Below the pieces are notes generated by a model that searched no databases, was not told the DNA's origin, and was given only the letters and a program-made list of their open reading frames with translations. From positions 1,180,501 to 1,244,500 of the forward strand of contig JAWQEG010000135.1 in the NCBI GenBank assembly GCA_033782935.1: a DNA stretch of 64,000 nt, in the 5' to 3' direction. A program made the position numbers and the translations under genes. The DNA is from Petrolisthes cinctipes. Taxonomy: Eukaryota > Arthropoda > Malacostraca > Decapoda > Porcellanidae. Shown here piece after piece: positions 46,198-60,236 of this stretch; the first letter of the stretch is position 1, and each line of letters opens with the position of its first letter.

Positions 46198-49100
46198 TTT
46201 TAGCATGTTTTGAGCCTATACTTTGAAAACATTCTAGCACTGACTAGACAGGTACAGATCGCTTCTGGGACCCAAAATTATCAAATTTTCGGGTGTTTTG
46301 AGGTTGAATTTGAGATATAAACGAGTGCAGAAGATGCATACACATGTTGACTTTGGGCACCTAAAATATCGATCTTCAGCATGTTTTGGGCCTGCATCTG
46401 AGTAGGCATGTACAGATCGCTTCTGGGACCCCAAAATATCGAATTTTCGGGTGTTTGGAGCCTGAATTTGAGATATAAACGGGTACAGAAGATGCATACA
46501 CATGTTCAATTTGGGTACCTAAAATATCGATTTTTAGCATGTTTTGGGCCTGTATTTTGAAAATACTCTAACAAGGAGTACGCAAGTAGAGATCACTTCT
46601 GGGACCCCAAAATATTGAATTTTCGGGTGTTTTGAGCCTGAATTTGAGATATAAACGGGTACAGAAGATGCATCCACATATCGACTTTTGGGCACCTAAA
46701 AGATCGATTTTCAGTATGTTTTGGGCCTGTATATTGAAAATACTCTAACACGGAGTAGGCATGTACAGATCGCTTCTGGGACCCCAAAATATCAAATTTT
46801 TGGGTGTTTTTGGCCTGAATTTGAGATATCGACTTTGGGCACCTAAAATATCGATTTTTAGCATGTTTTGGGCCTAGATTTTAAAAATATTCTAGCACTG
46901 AGTAGGCATGTACAGATCGCTTCTGGGACCCCAAAATATCGAATTTTCGGGAGTTTTGAGCCTGAATTTGAGATATGAACGGGTACAGAAGATCCATGCA
47001 CATATCGACTTTGGACACTAAAAATATCGATTTTTAGCATGTTTTGAGCCTTTATTTTGAAAACATTCTAGCACTGACTAGACATGTACAGATCGCTTCT
47101 GGTACCCAAATTATCGAATTTTCGGGTGTTTTGAGGTTGAATTTGAGATATAAACATGTGCAGAAGATGCATGCACATATCGACTTTTGGGCACCTAAAA
47201 CATCGATTTTCAGTATGTTTTGGGCCTTTGTTTTTTAAACTACTCTAACACGGAGTAGGCATGTACAGTTCGCTTCTGGGACCCCAAAATATCGAATTTT
47301 TGGTTGTTTTTGGCCTGAATTTGAGATATCGACTTTGGGCACCTAAAATATCGATTTTAGCATGTTTTGGGCCTATATTTTGAAATATTTCTAGCACTAA
47401 GTAGGCATGTACAGATCACTTCTGGGACCCCAAAATATTGAATTTTCGGGTGTTTTGAGCCTGAATTTGAGAAATAAACGGGTACAGATGATGCATGCAC
47501 ATATCGACTTTGGACACTTAAAATATCGATTTTTAGCATGTTTTGAGCCTATATTTTGAAAAATTCTAGCACTGAGTAGGCATGTACAGATCGCTTCTGG
47601 GACCCAATAATATCGAATTTTCGGGTGTTTTGAGGTTGAATTTGGGATATAAACGGGTGCAGAAGATGCATACACATGTTCAATTTAGGTACCTAAAATA
47701 TCGATTTTTAGCATGTTTTGGGCCTGTATTTTGAAAATACTCTAACACGGAGTAAGCAAGTAGAGATCGCTTCTGGGACCCCAAAATATCGAATTTTCGG
47801 GTGTTTTGAGCCTGAATTTGAGATATAAACGGGTACAGAAGATGAATCCACATATCGACTTTTGGTCACCTAAAAGATCGATTTTCAGTAGGTTTTGGGC
47901 CTGTATATTGAAAATACTCTAACACGGTGTAGGCATGTATAGATCGCTTCTGGGACCCCAAAATATCGAATTATTGGGTGTTTTTTGCCTGAATTTGAGA
48001 TATCGACTTTGAGCACCTAAAATATCGATTTTTAGCATGTTTTGGGCCTATATTTTGAAAATATTGAAGCACTAAGTAGGCATATACAGATCACTTCTGG
48101 GACCCCAAAATATCGAATTTTCGGGTGTTTTGAGCCTGAATTTGAGATTTAAACGGGTACCGATGATGAATGCACATATTGACTTTGGACACTTAAAATA
48201 TCGATTTATAGCATGTTTTGAGCCTATATTTTGAAAACATTCTGGCACTGAGTAGGCATGTACAGATCGCTTCTGGGACCCAAAAATATCGATTTTTCGG
48301 GTGTTTTGAGCCTGAATTTGAGATATAAAAGGATACATAAGATGCATCCACATATCGACTTTTGGGCGCCTAAAAGATCGATTTTCAGTATGCTTTGGGC
48401 CTGTATATTGAAAATACTCTAACACGGAGTAGGCATGTACAGATCGCTTCTGGGACCTCAAAATATCGAATTTTCGGGTGTTGTGAGCCTGAATTTGAGA
48501 TATAAACGGGTACAGAAGATGCATGCACATATCGACTTTGGACACTTAAAATATCGATTTTTAGCATGTTTTGAGCCTATATTTTGAAAAAATTCTAGCA
48601 CTGACTAGACATGTACAGATCGCTTCTGGGACCCAAAACTATCAAATTTTCGGGTGTTTTGAGGTTGAATTTGAGATATAAACAAGTGCAGAAGATGCAT
48701 ACACATGTTGACTTTGGGCACCTATAATATCGATTTTCAGCATGTTTTGGGCCTGCATCTGAGTAGGCATATACAGATCGCTTCTGGGACCCCAAAATAT
48801 CGATTTTTCGGGTGTTTGGAGCCTGAATTTGAGATAAAAACGGGTACAGAAGATGCATACACATATCAACTTTTGGGCGCCTAAAAGATCGATTTTTAGA
48901 ATGTTTTTGGGCCTGTATTTTGAAAATACTCTAACACGGAGTAAGCATGTACAGATCGCTTCTGGGACACCAAAATATCGAATTTTCGGGTGTTTTGAGC
49001 CTGAATTTTAGATATAAACGGGTACAGAAGATGCATGCACATATCGACTTTTGGGCACCTAAAATATCGATTTTGATGCTGTTTTGGGTCTGTATCTTGA

Positions 49101-49764
49101 AAACATTCTAACTAGGAGTAGGGATGTACAGATCGCTTCTAGGACCCAAAAATACCGAATTTTTGGGTGTTTTGAGCCTGAATTTGAGATATAAACGGGT
49201 ACAGATGATGCATCCACATATTGACTTTGGGCACCTAAAATATCGATTTTCAGCATGTTTTGGTCCTGTATTTTGAAAATACTCTAACTAGGAGTAGGCA
49301 TGTACAGATCGCTTCTAGGACCCAAAAATATCGAATTTTCGGGTGTTTTGAGCCTGAATTTGAGATATAAACGGGTACAGAAGATGCATGCACATATCGA
49401 CTTTGGACACTTAAAATATCGATTTTTAGCATGTTTTGAGCCTATATTTTGAAAACATTATAGCACTGACTAGACATGTACAGATCGCTTCTGGGACCCA
49501 AAATTATCGAAATTTCGGGTGTTTTGAGGTTGAATTTGAGATATAAACGAGTGCAGAAGATGCATCCACATATCGACTTTTGGGCACCTAAAAGATCGAT
49601 TTTCAGTATGTTTTGGGCCTGTATATTGAAAATACTCTAACACGGAGTAGGCATGTACAGATCGCTTCTGGGACCTCAAAATATCGAATTTTCGGGTGTT
49701 GTGAGCCTGAATTTGAGATATAAACGGGTACAGAAGATGCATGCACATATCGACTTTTGGGCAC

Positions 49765-51336
49765 CTAAAATATCGATTTTGAGCATGTTTTGGATCTGTA
49801 TCTTGAAAACATTCCAACTAGGAGTAGGGATGTACAGATCGCTTCTGGGACCCAAAAATACCGAATTTTCGGGTGTTTTTAGCCTGAATTTGAGATATAA
49901 ACGGGTACAGAAGATGCATGCACATATCGACTTTGGACACTTAAAATATCGATTTTCAGCATGTTTTGGGCCTGTATTTTGAAAACATTCTAGCACTGAG
50001 TAGGCATGTACAGATCGCTTAAGGGACCCCAAAATATCGAGTTTTTGGGTGTTTAGGACCTGAATTTGAGATATCGACTTTGGGCACCTAAAATATCGAT
50101 TTTTAGCATGTTTTGGGACTATATTTTGAAAATATTCTAGCACTGAGTAGGCATGTACAGATCTCTTCTGGGACCCCAAAATAACGAATTTTCGGGTGTT
50201 TTGAGCCTGAATTTGAGATATAAACGGATACAGAAGATGCATGCACATATTGACTTTAGGCACCTAAAAAATCGATTTTCAGCATGATTTGAGCCTGTAT
50301 TTTGAAAATACTCTAACTAGGAGTAGGCATGTACAGATCGCTTCTGGGACCTCAAAATATCGAATTTTCGGGTGTTGTGAGCCTGAATTTGAGATATAAA
50401 CGGGTACAGAAGATGCATGCACATATCGACTTTTGGGCACCTAAAATATCGATTTTCAGCATGTTTTGGGTCTGTATCTTGAAAGCATTCTAACTAGGAG
50501 TAGGGATGTACAGATCGCTTCTAGTACCCAAAAATACCGAATTTTCGGGTGTTTTGAGCCTGAATTTGAGATATAAACGGGTACATAAGATGCATGCACA
50601 TATCGACTTTGGACACTTAAAATATCGATTATTAGCATGTTTTGAGCCTATATTTTGAAAACATTCTAGCACTGACTAGACATGTACAAATCGCTTCTGG
50701 GACCCAAAATTATCAAATTTTCGGGTGTTTTGATGTTGAATTTGAGATATAAACGAGTACAGAAGATGCATACACATGTTGACTTTGGGCACCTAAAATA
50801 TCGATTTTCAGCATGTTTTGGGCCTGCATCTGAGTAGGCATGTACAGATCGCTTCTGGGACCCCAAAATATCGAATTTTCGGGTGTTTGGAGCCTGAATT
50901 TAAGATATAAACGGGTACAGAAGATGCATGCACATATCGACTTTTGGGCAAATAAAATATCGATTTTGAGCATGTTTTGGATCTGTAACTTGAAAACATT
51001 CTAACTAGGAGTAGGGATGTACAGATCGCTTCTGGGACCCAAAAATACCGAATTTTCGGGTGTTTTGAGCCTGAATTTGAGATATAAACGGGTACAGAAG
51101 ATGCATGCACATATCGACTTTGGACACTAAAAATATCGATTTTCAGCATGTTTTGGGCCTGTATTTTGAAAACATTCTAGCACTGAGTAGGCATGTACAG
51201 ATCGCTTAAGGGACCCCAAAATATCGAGTTTTTGGGTGTTTTGGACCTGAATTTGAGATATCGACTTTGGGCACCTAAAATATTGATTTTTAGCATGTTT
51301 TGGGACTATATTTTGAAAATATTCTAGCACTGAGTA
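49765..51336 (+). repeat. Pair of three-unit segments, 1187-bp offset
   Basis: The units starting 49827, 50003 and 50150 correspond to 51014, 51190 and 51337. Shared variants are GTTTTGGATCTGTA, CGCTTAAGGGACCCC, TATCGAGTTTTTGGG and TTTTGGGACTATATTTTG. The AAGGGACCCC variant appears once more at 58770, which links this zone with zone VII. Confidence 0.82.
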
Positions 51337-53348
51337 GGCATGTACAGATCGCTTCTGGGACCCCAAAATATCGATTTTTCGGGTGTTTTGAGCCTGAATT
51401 TGAGATATAAACGGGTACACAAGATGCATGCACATATCGAATTTTGGGCACCTAAAATATCGATTTTGAGCATGTTTTGGGTCTGTATCTTGAAAACATT
51501 CTAACTAGGAATAGGGATGTACAGATCGATTCTAGGACCCAAAAATATTGAATTTTCGGGTGTTTTGAGCCTGAATTTGAGATATAAACGGGTACAGAAG
51601 ATGCATGCACATATTGACTTTGGGCACCTAAAATATCGATTTTCAGCATGTTTTGGGCCTGTATTTTGAAAATACTCTAACTAGGAGTAGGCATGTACAG
51701 ATCGCTTCTGGGACCCAAAAATATCGAATTTTCGGGTGTTTTGAGCCTGAATTTGAGATATAAACGGGTACAGAAGATGCATGCACATATTGACTTTGGG
51801 CACTTAAAATATCGATTTTTAGCATGTTTTGAGCCTATAATTTGAAAAGATTCTAGCACTGACTAGACATGTACAGATCGCTTCTGGGACCCAAAATTAT
51901 CGAATTTTCGGGTGTTTTGAGGTTGAATTTGAGATATAAACGATTGCAGAAGATGCATACACAAGTTCAATTTGGGTACCTAAAATATCGATTTTTAGCA
52001 TGTTTTCGGCCTGCATCTGAGTAGGCATGTACATATCGCTTCTGGGACCCCAAACTATCGAATTTTAGGGTGTTTGGAGACTGAATTTGAGATATAAACG
52101 GGAACAGAAGATGCATGCACATATCGACTTTTGGGCACCTAAAAGATCGTTTTTTAGTATGTTTTGGGCCTGAATTTTTAAAATACTCTAACACGGAGTA
52201 GGCATGCACAGTTCGCTTCTGGGATCCCAAAATATCGAATTTTAGGGTGTTTTTGGGCCTGAATTTGAGATATCGACTTTGGGCACCTAAAATATCGATT
52301 TTTAGCATGTTTTTGGCCTATATTTTGAAAATATTCTAGCATAAAGTAGGCATGTACAGATCACTTCTGGGACCCCTAAATATCTAATTTTCGGGTGTTT
52401 TGAGCCTGAATTTGAGATATAAACGGGTACAGATGATGCATGCACATATCGACTTTGGACACTTAAAATATCGATTTTTAGCATGTTTTGAGCCTATATT
52501 TTGAAAATATTCTAGCACTGAGTAGGCATGTACAGATCGCTTCTGGGACCCAAAAATATCGAATTTTCGGGTGTTTTGAGGTTGAATTTGGGATATAAAC
52601 GGGTTCAGAAGATGCATACACATATCGACTTTTGGGCACCTAAAATATCGATTTTCAGTATGTTTTGGGCCTGTATTTTGAAAATACTCTAACACGGAGT
52701 AGGCATGTACAGTTCGCTTCTGGGACCCCAAAATATCGAATTTTTGGGTTTTTTGGGCCTGAATTTGATATATCGACTTAGGGCACCTAAAATATCGATT
52801 TTTAGCATGTTTCGTGCCTATATTTTGAAAATATTCTAGCACTGAGTAGGCATGTACAGATCGCTTCTGGGACCCCAAAATATCGAATTTTCGGGTGTTT
52901 TGAGCCTGAATTTGAGATATAAACGGGTACAGAAGATGCATGCACATATCGACTTTTGGGCACCTAAAATATCGATTTTGAGCATGTTTTGGGTCTGTAT
53001 CATGAAAACATTCTAACTAGGATTAGGGATGTACAGATCGCTTCTGGGACCCAAAAATATCGTATTTTCGGGTGTTTTGAGCCTGAATTTGAGATCTAAA
53101 CGGGTACAGAAGATGCATTCACATATCGACTTTGGACATTTAAAATATCGATTTTCAGCATGTTTTGAGCCTGTATTTTGAAAACATTCTAGCACTGAGT
53201 AGGCATGTACAGATTGCTTCTGGGACCCCAAAATATCGAGTTTTTGGGTGTTTTGGACCGGAATTTGAGATATTGACTTTGGGCACCTAAAATATCGATT
53301 TTTAGCATGTTTTGGGCCTATATTTTGAAAATATTCTAGCACTTAGTA
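51337..53348 (+). repeat. Twelve-monomer HOR, copy 1 (2012 bp)
   Basis: Unit lengths are 177+176+176+158+177+148+176+177+147+177+176+147. It carries the marker set TACACAAGATG, GATCGATTCTAGGACC, CGATTGCAG and AGCATAAAGTAGG. Two 500-bp trimer steps (52349 to 52849 to 53349) form its right part, so the trimer of zone I is nested inside this HOR. It abuts copy 2 directly. Confidence 0.9.
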
Positions 53349-55358
53349 GGCATGTACAGATCGCTTCTGGGACCCCAAAATATCGAATTTTCGGGTGTTT
53401 TGAGCCTGAATTTGAGATATAAACGGGTACACAAGATGCATGCACATATCGAATTTTGGGCACCTAAAATATCTATTTTGAGCATGTTTTGGGTCTGTAT
53501 CTTGAAAACATTCTAACTAGGAATAGGGATGTACAGATCGATTCTAGGACCCAAAAATATTGAATTTTCGGGTGTTTTGAGCCTGAATTTGAGATATAAA
53601 CGGGTACAGAAGATGCATGCACATATTGACTTTGGGCACCTAAAATATCGATTTTCATCATGTTTTGGGCCTGTATTTTGAAAATACTCTAACTAGGAGT
53701 AGGCATGTACAGATCGCTTCTGGGACCCAAAAATATCGAATTTTCGGGTGTTTTGAGCCTGAATTTGAGATATAAACGGGTACAGAAGATGCATGCACAT
53801 ATTGACTTTGGGCACTTAAAATATCGATTTTTAGCATGTTTTGAGCCTATAATTTGAAAAGATTCTAGCACTGACTAGACATGTACAGTTCGCTTCTGGG
53901 ACCCAAAATTATCGAATTTTCGGGTGTTTTGAGGTTGAATTTGAGATATAAACGATTGCAGAAGATGCATACACAAGTTTAATTTGGGTACCTAAAATTT
54001 CGATTTTTAGCATGTTTTGGGCCTGCATCTGAGTAGGCATGTACATATCGCTTCTGGGACGCCAAAATATCGAATTTTAGGGTGTTTGGAGACTGAATTT
54101 GAGATATAAACGGGAACAGAAGATGCATGCACATATCGACTTTTGGGCACCTAAAAGATCGTTTTTTAGTATGTTTTGGGCCTGAATTTTTAAATACTCT
54201 AACACGGAGTAGGCATGTACAGTTCGCTTCTGGGATCCCAAAATATCGAATTTTAGGGTGTTTTGGGCCTGAATTTGAGATATCGACTTTGGGCACCTAA
54301 AATATCGATTTTTAGCATGTTTTGGGCCTATATTTTGAAAATATTCTAGCATAAAGTAGGCATGTACAGATCACTTCTGGGACCCCAAAATATCGAATTT
54401 TAGGGTGTTTTGAGCCTGAATTTGAGATATAAACGGGTACAGATGATGCATGCACATATCGACTTTGGACACTTAAAATATCGATTTTTATCATGTTTTG
54501 AGCCTATATTTTGAAAATATTCTAGCACTGAGTAGGCATGTACAGATCGCTTCTGGGACCCAAAAATATCGAATTTTCGGGTGTTTTGAGGTTGAATTTA
54601 GGATATAAACGGGTTCAGAAGATGCATACACATATCGACTTTTGGGCACCTAAAAGATCGATTTTCAGTATGTTTTGGGCCTGTATTTTGAAAATACTCT
54701 AACACGGAGTAGGCATGTACAGTTCGCTTCTGGGACCCCAAAATATCGAATTTTTGGGTTTTTTGGGCCTGAATTTGATATATCGACTTTGGGCACCTAA
54801 AATATCGATTTTTAGCATGTTTCGTGCCTATATTTTGAAAATATTCTAGCACTGAGTAGGCATGTACAGATCGCTTCTGGGACCCCAAAATATAGAATTT
54901 TCGCGTGTTTTGACCCTGAATTTGAGATATAAACGGGTACAGAAGATGCATGCACATATCGACTTTTGGGCACCTAAAATATCGATTTTGAGCATGTTTT
55001 GAGTCTGTATCTTTAAAACATTCTAACTAGGATTAGGGATGTACAGATCGCTTCTGGGACCCAAAAATATCGAATTTTCGGGTGTTTTGAGCCTGAATTT
55101 GAGATCTAAACGGGTACAGAAGATGCATTCACATATCGACTTTGGACATTTAAAATATCGATTTTCAGCATGTTTTGAGCCTGTATTTTGAAAACATTCT
55201 AGCACTGAGTAGGCATGTACAGATTGTTTCTGGGACCCCAAAATATCGAGTTTTTGGGTGTTTTGGACCGGAATTTGAGATATTGACTTTGGGCACCTAA
55301 AATATCGATTTTTAGCATGTTTTGGGCCTATATTTTGAAAATATTCTAGCACTTAGTA
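53349..55358 (+). repeat. Twelve-monomer HOR, copy 2 (2010 bp)
   Basis: It has the same twelve-unit order as copy 1 (177+176+176+158+176+147+176+177+147+177+176+147). It is distinguished by ATATCTATTTTGAGC in place of ATATCGATTTTGAGC, a 1-bp loss in TTTTTAAATACTC, and a TATAGAATTTTCGCG change. From about 53360 to 56050 it is also paired with 60900-63600 at an offset of 7547 bp. Confidence 0.9.
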
Positions 55359-55710
55359 GGCATGTACAGATCGCTTTTGGGACCCCAAAATATAGAATTT
55401 TCGGGTGTTTTGAGCCTGAATTTGAGATATAAACGGGTACAGAAGATGCATGCACATATTGACGTTGGGCACCTAAAATATCGATTTTCAGCATGTTTTG
55501 GGCCTGTATTTTGAAAATACTCTAACTAGGAGTAGGCATGTACAGATCGCTTCTGAGACCCAAAAATATCGAATTTTCGGGTGTTTTGAGCCTGAATTTG
55601 AGATATAAACGGGTACAGAAGATGCATGCACATATCGACTTTGGACACTTAAAATATCGATTTTTAGCATGTTTTGAGCCTATATTTAGAGAACATTCTA
55701 GCACTGACTA

Positions 55711-56960
55711 GACATGTACAGATCGCTTCTGGGACCCAAAATTATCAAATTTTCGGGTGTTTTGAGGTTGAATTTGAGATATAAACGAGTGCAGAAGATG
55801 CATACACATGTTAACTTTGGGCACCTAAAATATCGATTTTCAGCATGTTTTGGGCCTGTATCTGAGTAGGCATGTACAGATCGCTTCTGGGACCCCAAAA
55901 TATCGAATTTTCGGGTGTTTGCAGCCTGAATTTGAGATATAAACGGGTACAGAAGATGCATGCACATATCGACTTTTGGGCACCTAAAAGATCGATTTTC
56001 AGTATGTTTTGGGCCTGTATTTTGAAAATACTCTAACACGGAGTAGGCATGTACAGTTCGCTTCTGGGACCCCAAAATATCGAATTTTTGGGTTTTTTGG
56101 GCCTGAATTTGATATATCGACTTTGGGCACCTAAAATATCGATTTTTAGCATGTTTTGTGCCTATATTTTGAAAATATTCTAGCACTGAGTAGGCATGTA
56201 CAGATCGCTTCTGGGACCCCAAAATATCGAATTTTCGGGTGTTTTGAGCCTGAATTTGAGATATAAACGGGTACAGAAGATGCATGCACATATCGACTTT
56301 TGGGCACCTAAAATATTGATTTTGAGCATGTTTTGGGTCTGTATAATGAAAACATTCTAACTAGGCGTAGGGATGTACAGATCGCTTCTAGGAACCAAAA
56401 ATACCGAATTTTCGGGTGTTTTGAGCCTGAATTTGTGATATAAACGGGTACAGAAGATGCATGCACATATTGACTTTGGGCACCTAAAATATCGATTTTC
56501 AGCATGTTTTGGGACTGTATTTTGAAAATACTCTAACTAGGAGTAGGCATGTACAGATAGCTTCTGGGACCCCAAAATATCAAATTTTCGGGTGTTTTGA
56601 GCCTGAATTTGAGATATAAACAGGTAATGAAGATGCATGCACATATCGACTTTGGACACTTAAAATATCGATTTTTAGCATGTTATGATCCTGTATTTTG
56701 AAAACATTCTAGCACTGACTAGACATGTACAGATCGCTTCTGGGACCCAAAGTTATGGAATTTTCGGGTGTTTTGAAGTTGAATTTGAGATATAAACGAG
56801 TGCAGAAGATGCATACACATGTTCAATTTGGGTACCTAAAATATCGATTTTTAGCATGTTTTGGGCCTGCATCTGTGTAGGCATGTACAGATCGCTTATG
56901 GGACCCCAAAATATCGAATTTTCGGGTGTTTGGAGCCTGAATTTGAGATATAAACGGGTA
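55711..56960 (+). repeat. Segment of 1.25 kb, copy 1 of a 1521-bp-offset pair
   Basis: Unit starts 55711, 55869, 56046, 56193, 56370, 56546, 56722 and 56880 recur exactly 1521 bp on. Shared private variants are GGGCCTGTATCTGAGTAGG, GTGTTTGCAGCC, GTATAATGAAAAC with AACTAGGCGTAGGG, CAGATAGCTTC, CAGGTAATGAAGATG and GTTATGATCCTG. The first six units (1011 bp) are a hexamer used repeatedly in this zone. Confidence 0.9.
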
Positions 56961-57231
56961 CACAAGATGCATGCACATATCGAATTTTGGCACCTAAAAT
57001 ATCTATTTTGAGCATGTTTTGGGTCTGTATCTTGAAAACATTCTAACTAGGAATAGGGATGTACAGATCGATTCTAGGACCCTAAAATATTGAATTTTCG
57101 GGTGTTTTGAGCCTGAATTTGAGATATAAAAGGGTACATAAGATGCATGCACATATTGACTTTAGGCACCTAAAATATCGATTTTCAGCATGTTTTGAGC
57201 CTATATTTAGAAAACATTCTAGCACTGACTA

Positions 57232-58481
57232 GACATGTACAGATCGCTTCTGGGACCCAAAATTATCAAATTTTCGGGTGTTTTGAGGTTGAATTTGAGA
57301 TATAAACGAGTGCAGAAGATGCATACACATGTTAACTTTGGGCACCTAAAATATCGATTTTCAGCATGTTTTGGGCCTGTATCTGAGTAGGCATGTACAG
57401 ATCGCTTCTGGGACCCCAAAATATCGAATTTTCGGGTGTTTGCAGCCTGAATTTGAGATATAAACGGGTACAGAAGATGCATGCACATATCGACTTTTGG
57501 GCACCTAAAAGATCGATTTTCAATATGTTTTGGGCCTGTATATTGAAAATACTCTTACACGGAGTAGGCATGTACAGTACGCTTCTGGGACCCCAAAATA
57601 TCGAATTTTTGGGTTTTTTGGGCCTGAATTTGATATATCGACTTTGGGCACCTAAAATATCGATTTTTAGCATGTTTTGTGCCTATATTTTGAAAATATT
57701 CTAGCACTGAGTAGGCATGTACAGATCGCTTCTGGGACCCCAAAATATCGAATTTTCGGGTGTTTTGAGCCTGAATTTGAGATATAAACGGGTACAGAAG
57801 ATGCATGCACATATCGACTTTTGGGCACCTAAAATATTGATTTTGAGCATGTTTTGGGTCTGTATAATGAAAACATTCTAACTAGGCGTAGGGATGTACA
57901 GATCGCTTCTAGGACCCAAAAATACCGAATTTTCGGGTGTTTTGAGCCTGAATTTGTGATATAAACGGGTACAGAAGATGCATGCACATATTGACTTTGG
58001 GCACCTAAAATATCGATTTTCAGCATGTTTTGGGACTGTATTTTGAAAATACTCTAACTAGGAGTAGGCATGTACAGATAGCTTCTGGGACCCCAAAATA
58101 TCAAATTTTCGGGTGTTTTGAGCCTGAATTTGAGATATAAACAGGTAATGAAGATGCATGCACATATCGACTTTGGACACTTAAAATATCGATTTTTAGC
58201 ATGTTATGATCCTGTATTTTGAAAACATTCTAGCACTGACTAGACATGTACAGATCGCTTCTGGGACCCAAATTTATGGAATTTTCGGGTGTTTTGAAGT
58301 TGAATTTGAGATATAAACGAGTGCAGAAGATGCATACACATGTTCAATTTGGGTACCTAAAATATCGATTTTTAGCATGTTTTGGGCCTGCATCTGTGTA
58401 GGCATGTACAGATCGCTTATGGGACCCCAAAATATCGAATTTTCGGGTGTTTGGAGCCTGAATTTGAGATATAAACGGGTA
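57232..58481 (+). repeat. Segment of 1.25 kb, copy 2 of a 1521-bp-offset pair
   Basis: Starts are at 57232, 57390, 57567, 57714, 57891, 58067, 58243 and 58401. It carries all the private variants of copy 1, including GTTATGATCCTG and CAGGTAATGAAGATG. Differences are scattered singles, for example CAGTACGC versus CAGTTCGC and AACTCTTACACGG-type changes near 57550. Divergence begins near 58484 (TACATAAGATG versus TACACAAGATG). Confidence 0.9.
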
Positions 58482-58901
58482 CATAAGATGCATGCACATA
58501 TCGACTTTTGGGCACCTAAAAGATCGATTTTCAGTATGTTTTGGGCCTGTATTTTGAAAATACTCTAACACGGAGTAGGTATGTACAGTTCGCTTCTGGG
58601 ACCCCAAAATATCGAATTTTCGGGTGTTTTGGGCCTGAATTTGAGATATAAACAGGTACAGAAGATGCCTGCACATATCGACTTTGGACACTTAAAATAT
58701 CGATTTTCAGCATGTTTTGGGCCAGTATTTTGAAAACATTCTAGCACTGAGTAGGCATGTACAGATCGCTTAAGGGACCCCAAAATATCGAGTTTTTGGG
58801 TGTTTTGGACCTGAATTTAAAATATAGACTTTGGGCACCTAAAATATCGATTTTTAGCATGTTTTTGGGACTATATTTTGAAAATATTCTAGCACTGAGT
58901 A

Positions 58902-60236
58902 GGCATGTACAGATCGCTTCTGGGACCCCAAAATATCGAATTTTCGGGTGTTTTGAGCCTGAATTTGAGATATAAACGGGTACACAAGATGCATGCACAT
59001 ATCGAATTTTGGGCACCTAAAATATCTATTTTGAGCATTTTTAGGCCTGTATTTTGAAAATACTCTAACTAGGAGTAGGCATGTACAGATCGCTTCTGGG
59101 ACCCAAAAATATCGAATTTCCGGGTGTTTTGAGCCTGAATTTGAGATATAAACGGGTACAGAAGATGCATGCACATATTGACTTTGGGCACTTAAAATAT
59201 CGATTTTTAGCATGTTTTGAGCCTATAATTTGAAAAGATTCTAGCACTGACTAGACATGTACAGATCGCTTCTGGGACCCAAAATTATCGAATTTTAGGG
59301 TGTTTTGAGGTTGAATTTGAGATATAAACGATTGCAGAAGATGCATACACAAGTTCAATTTGGGTACCTAAAATATCGATTTTTATCATGTTTTGGGCCT
59401 GCATCTGAGTAGGCATGTACATATCGCTTCTGGGACCCCAAAATATCGAATTTTAGGGTTTTTGGAGACTGAATTTGAGATATAAACGGGAACAGAAGAT
59501 GCATGCACATATCGACTTTTGGGCACCTAAAAGATCGTTTTTTAGTATGTTTTGGGCCTGAATTTTTAAAATACTCTAACACGGAGTAGGCATGTACAGT
59601 TCGCTTCTGGGATCCCAAAATATCGAATTTTAGGGTGTTTTGGGCCTGAATTTGAGATATCGACTTTGGGCTCCTAAAATATCGATTTTTAGCATGTTTT
59701 GAGCCTATATTTTGAAAATATTCTAGCATAAAGTAGGCATGTACAGATCACTTCTGGGACCCCAAAATATCGAATTTTCGGGTGTTTTGAGCCTGAATTT
59801 GAGATATAAACCGGTACAGATGATGCATGCACATATCGACTTTGGACACTTAAAAAATCGATTTTTAGCATGTTTTGAGCCTATATTTTGAAAATATTCT
59901 AGCACTGAGTAGGCATGTACAGATCGCTTCTGGGACCACAAAATATCCAATTTTCGGGTGTTTTGAGGTTGAATTTGGGATATAAACGGGTTCAGAAGAT
60001 GCATACACATATCGACTTTTGGGCACCTAAAAGATCGATTTTCAGTATGTTTTGGGCCTGTATTTTGAAAATACTCTAACACGGAGTAGGCATGTACAGT
60101 TCGCTTCTGGGACCCCAAAATATCGAATTTTTGGGTTTTTTGGGCCTGAATTTGATATATCGACTTTGGGCACCTAAAAAAATCGATTTTTAGCATGTTT
60201 CGTGCCTATATTTTGAAAATATTCTAGCACTGAGTA
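58902..60236 (+). repeat. Twelve-monomer HOR, truncated copy
   Basis: Starts are at 58902, 59078, 59254, 59412, 59589, 59736, 59912 and 60089. Compared with the full HOR it lacks one unit near its start: TTTTGAGCATTTTTAGGCC fuses the first unit with the end of the second, and the GATCGATTCTAGG landmark unit is gone. It also stops before the last three units. GCATTTTTAGGCC is shared only with 61206, so it is closest to copy 3. Confidence 0.86.

Larger units (their letters stand above)
42596..51336. repeat. Zone VI: mosaic of full, S1 and S2 units
   Basis: There is no single clean HOR. Local repeats include a 334-bp S2+full dimer (43402-44069), a 352-bp-step dimer (about 45610-46197) and a 1187-bp-offset pair (about 49765-50150 and 50952-51337) sharing TGGATCTGTA and CGCTTAAGGGACCCC. 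Three units (48432, 49650 and 50326) share GACCTCAAAATATC with GGGTGTTGTGAGCC. A private deletion lies near 43070. No gene is present. Confidence 0.86.
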
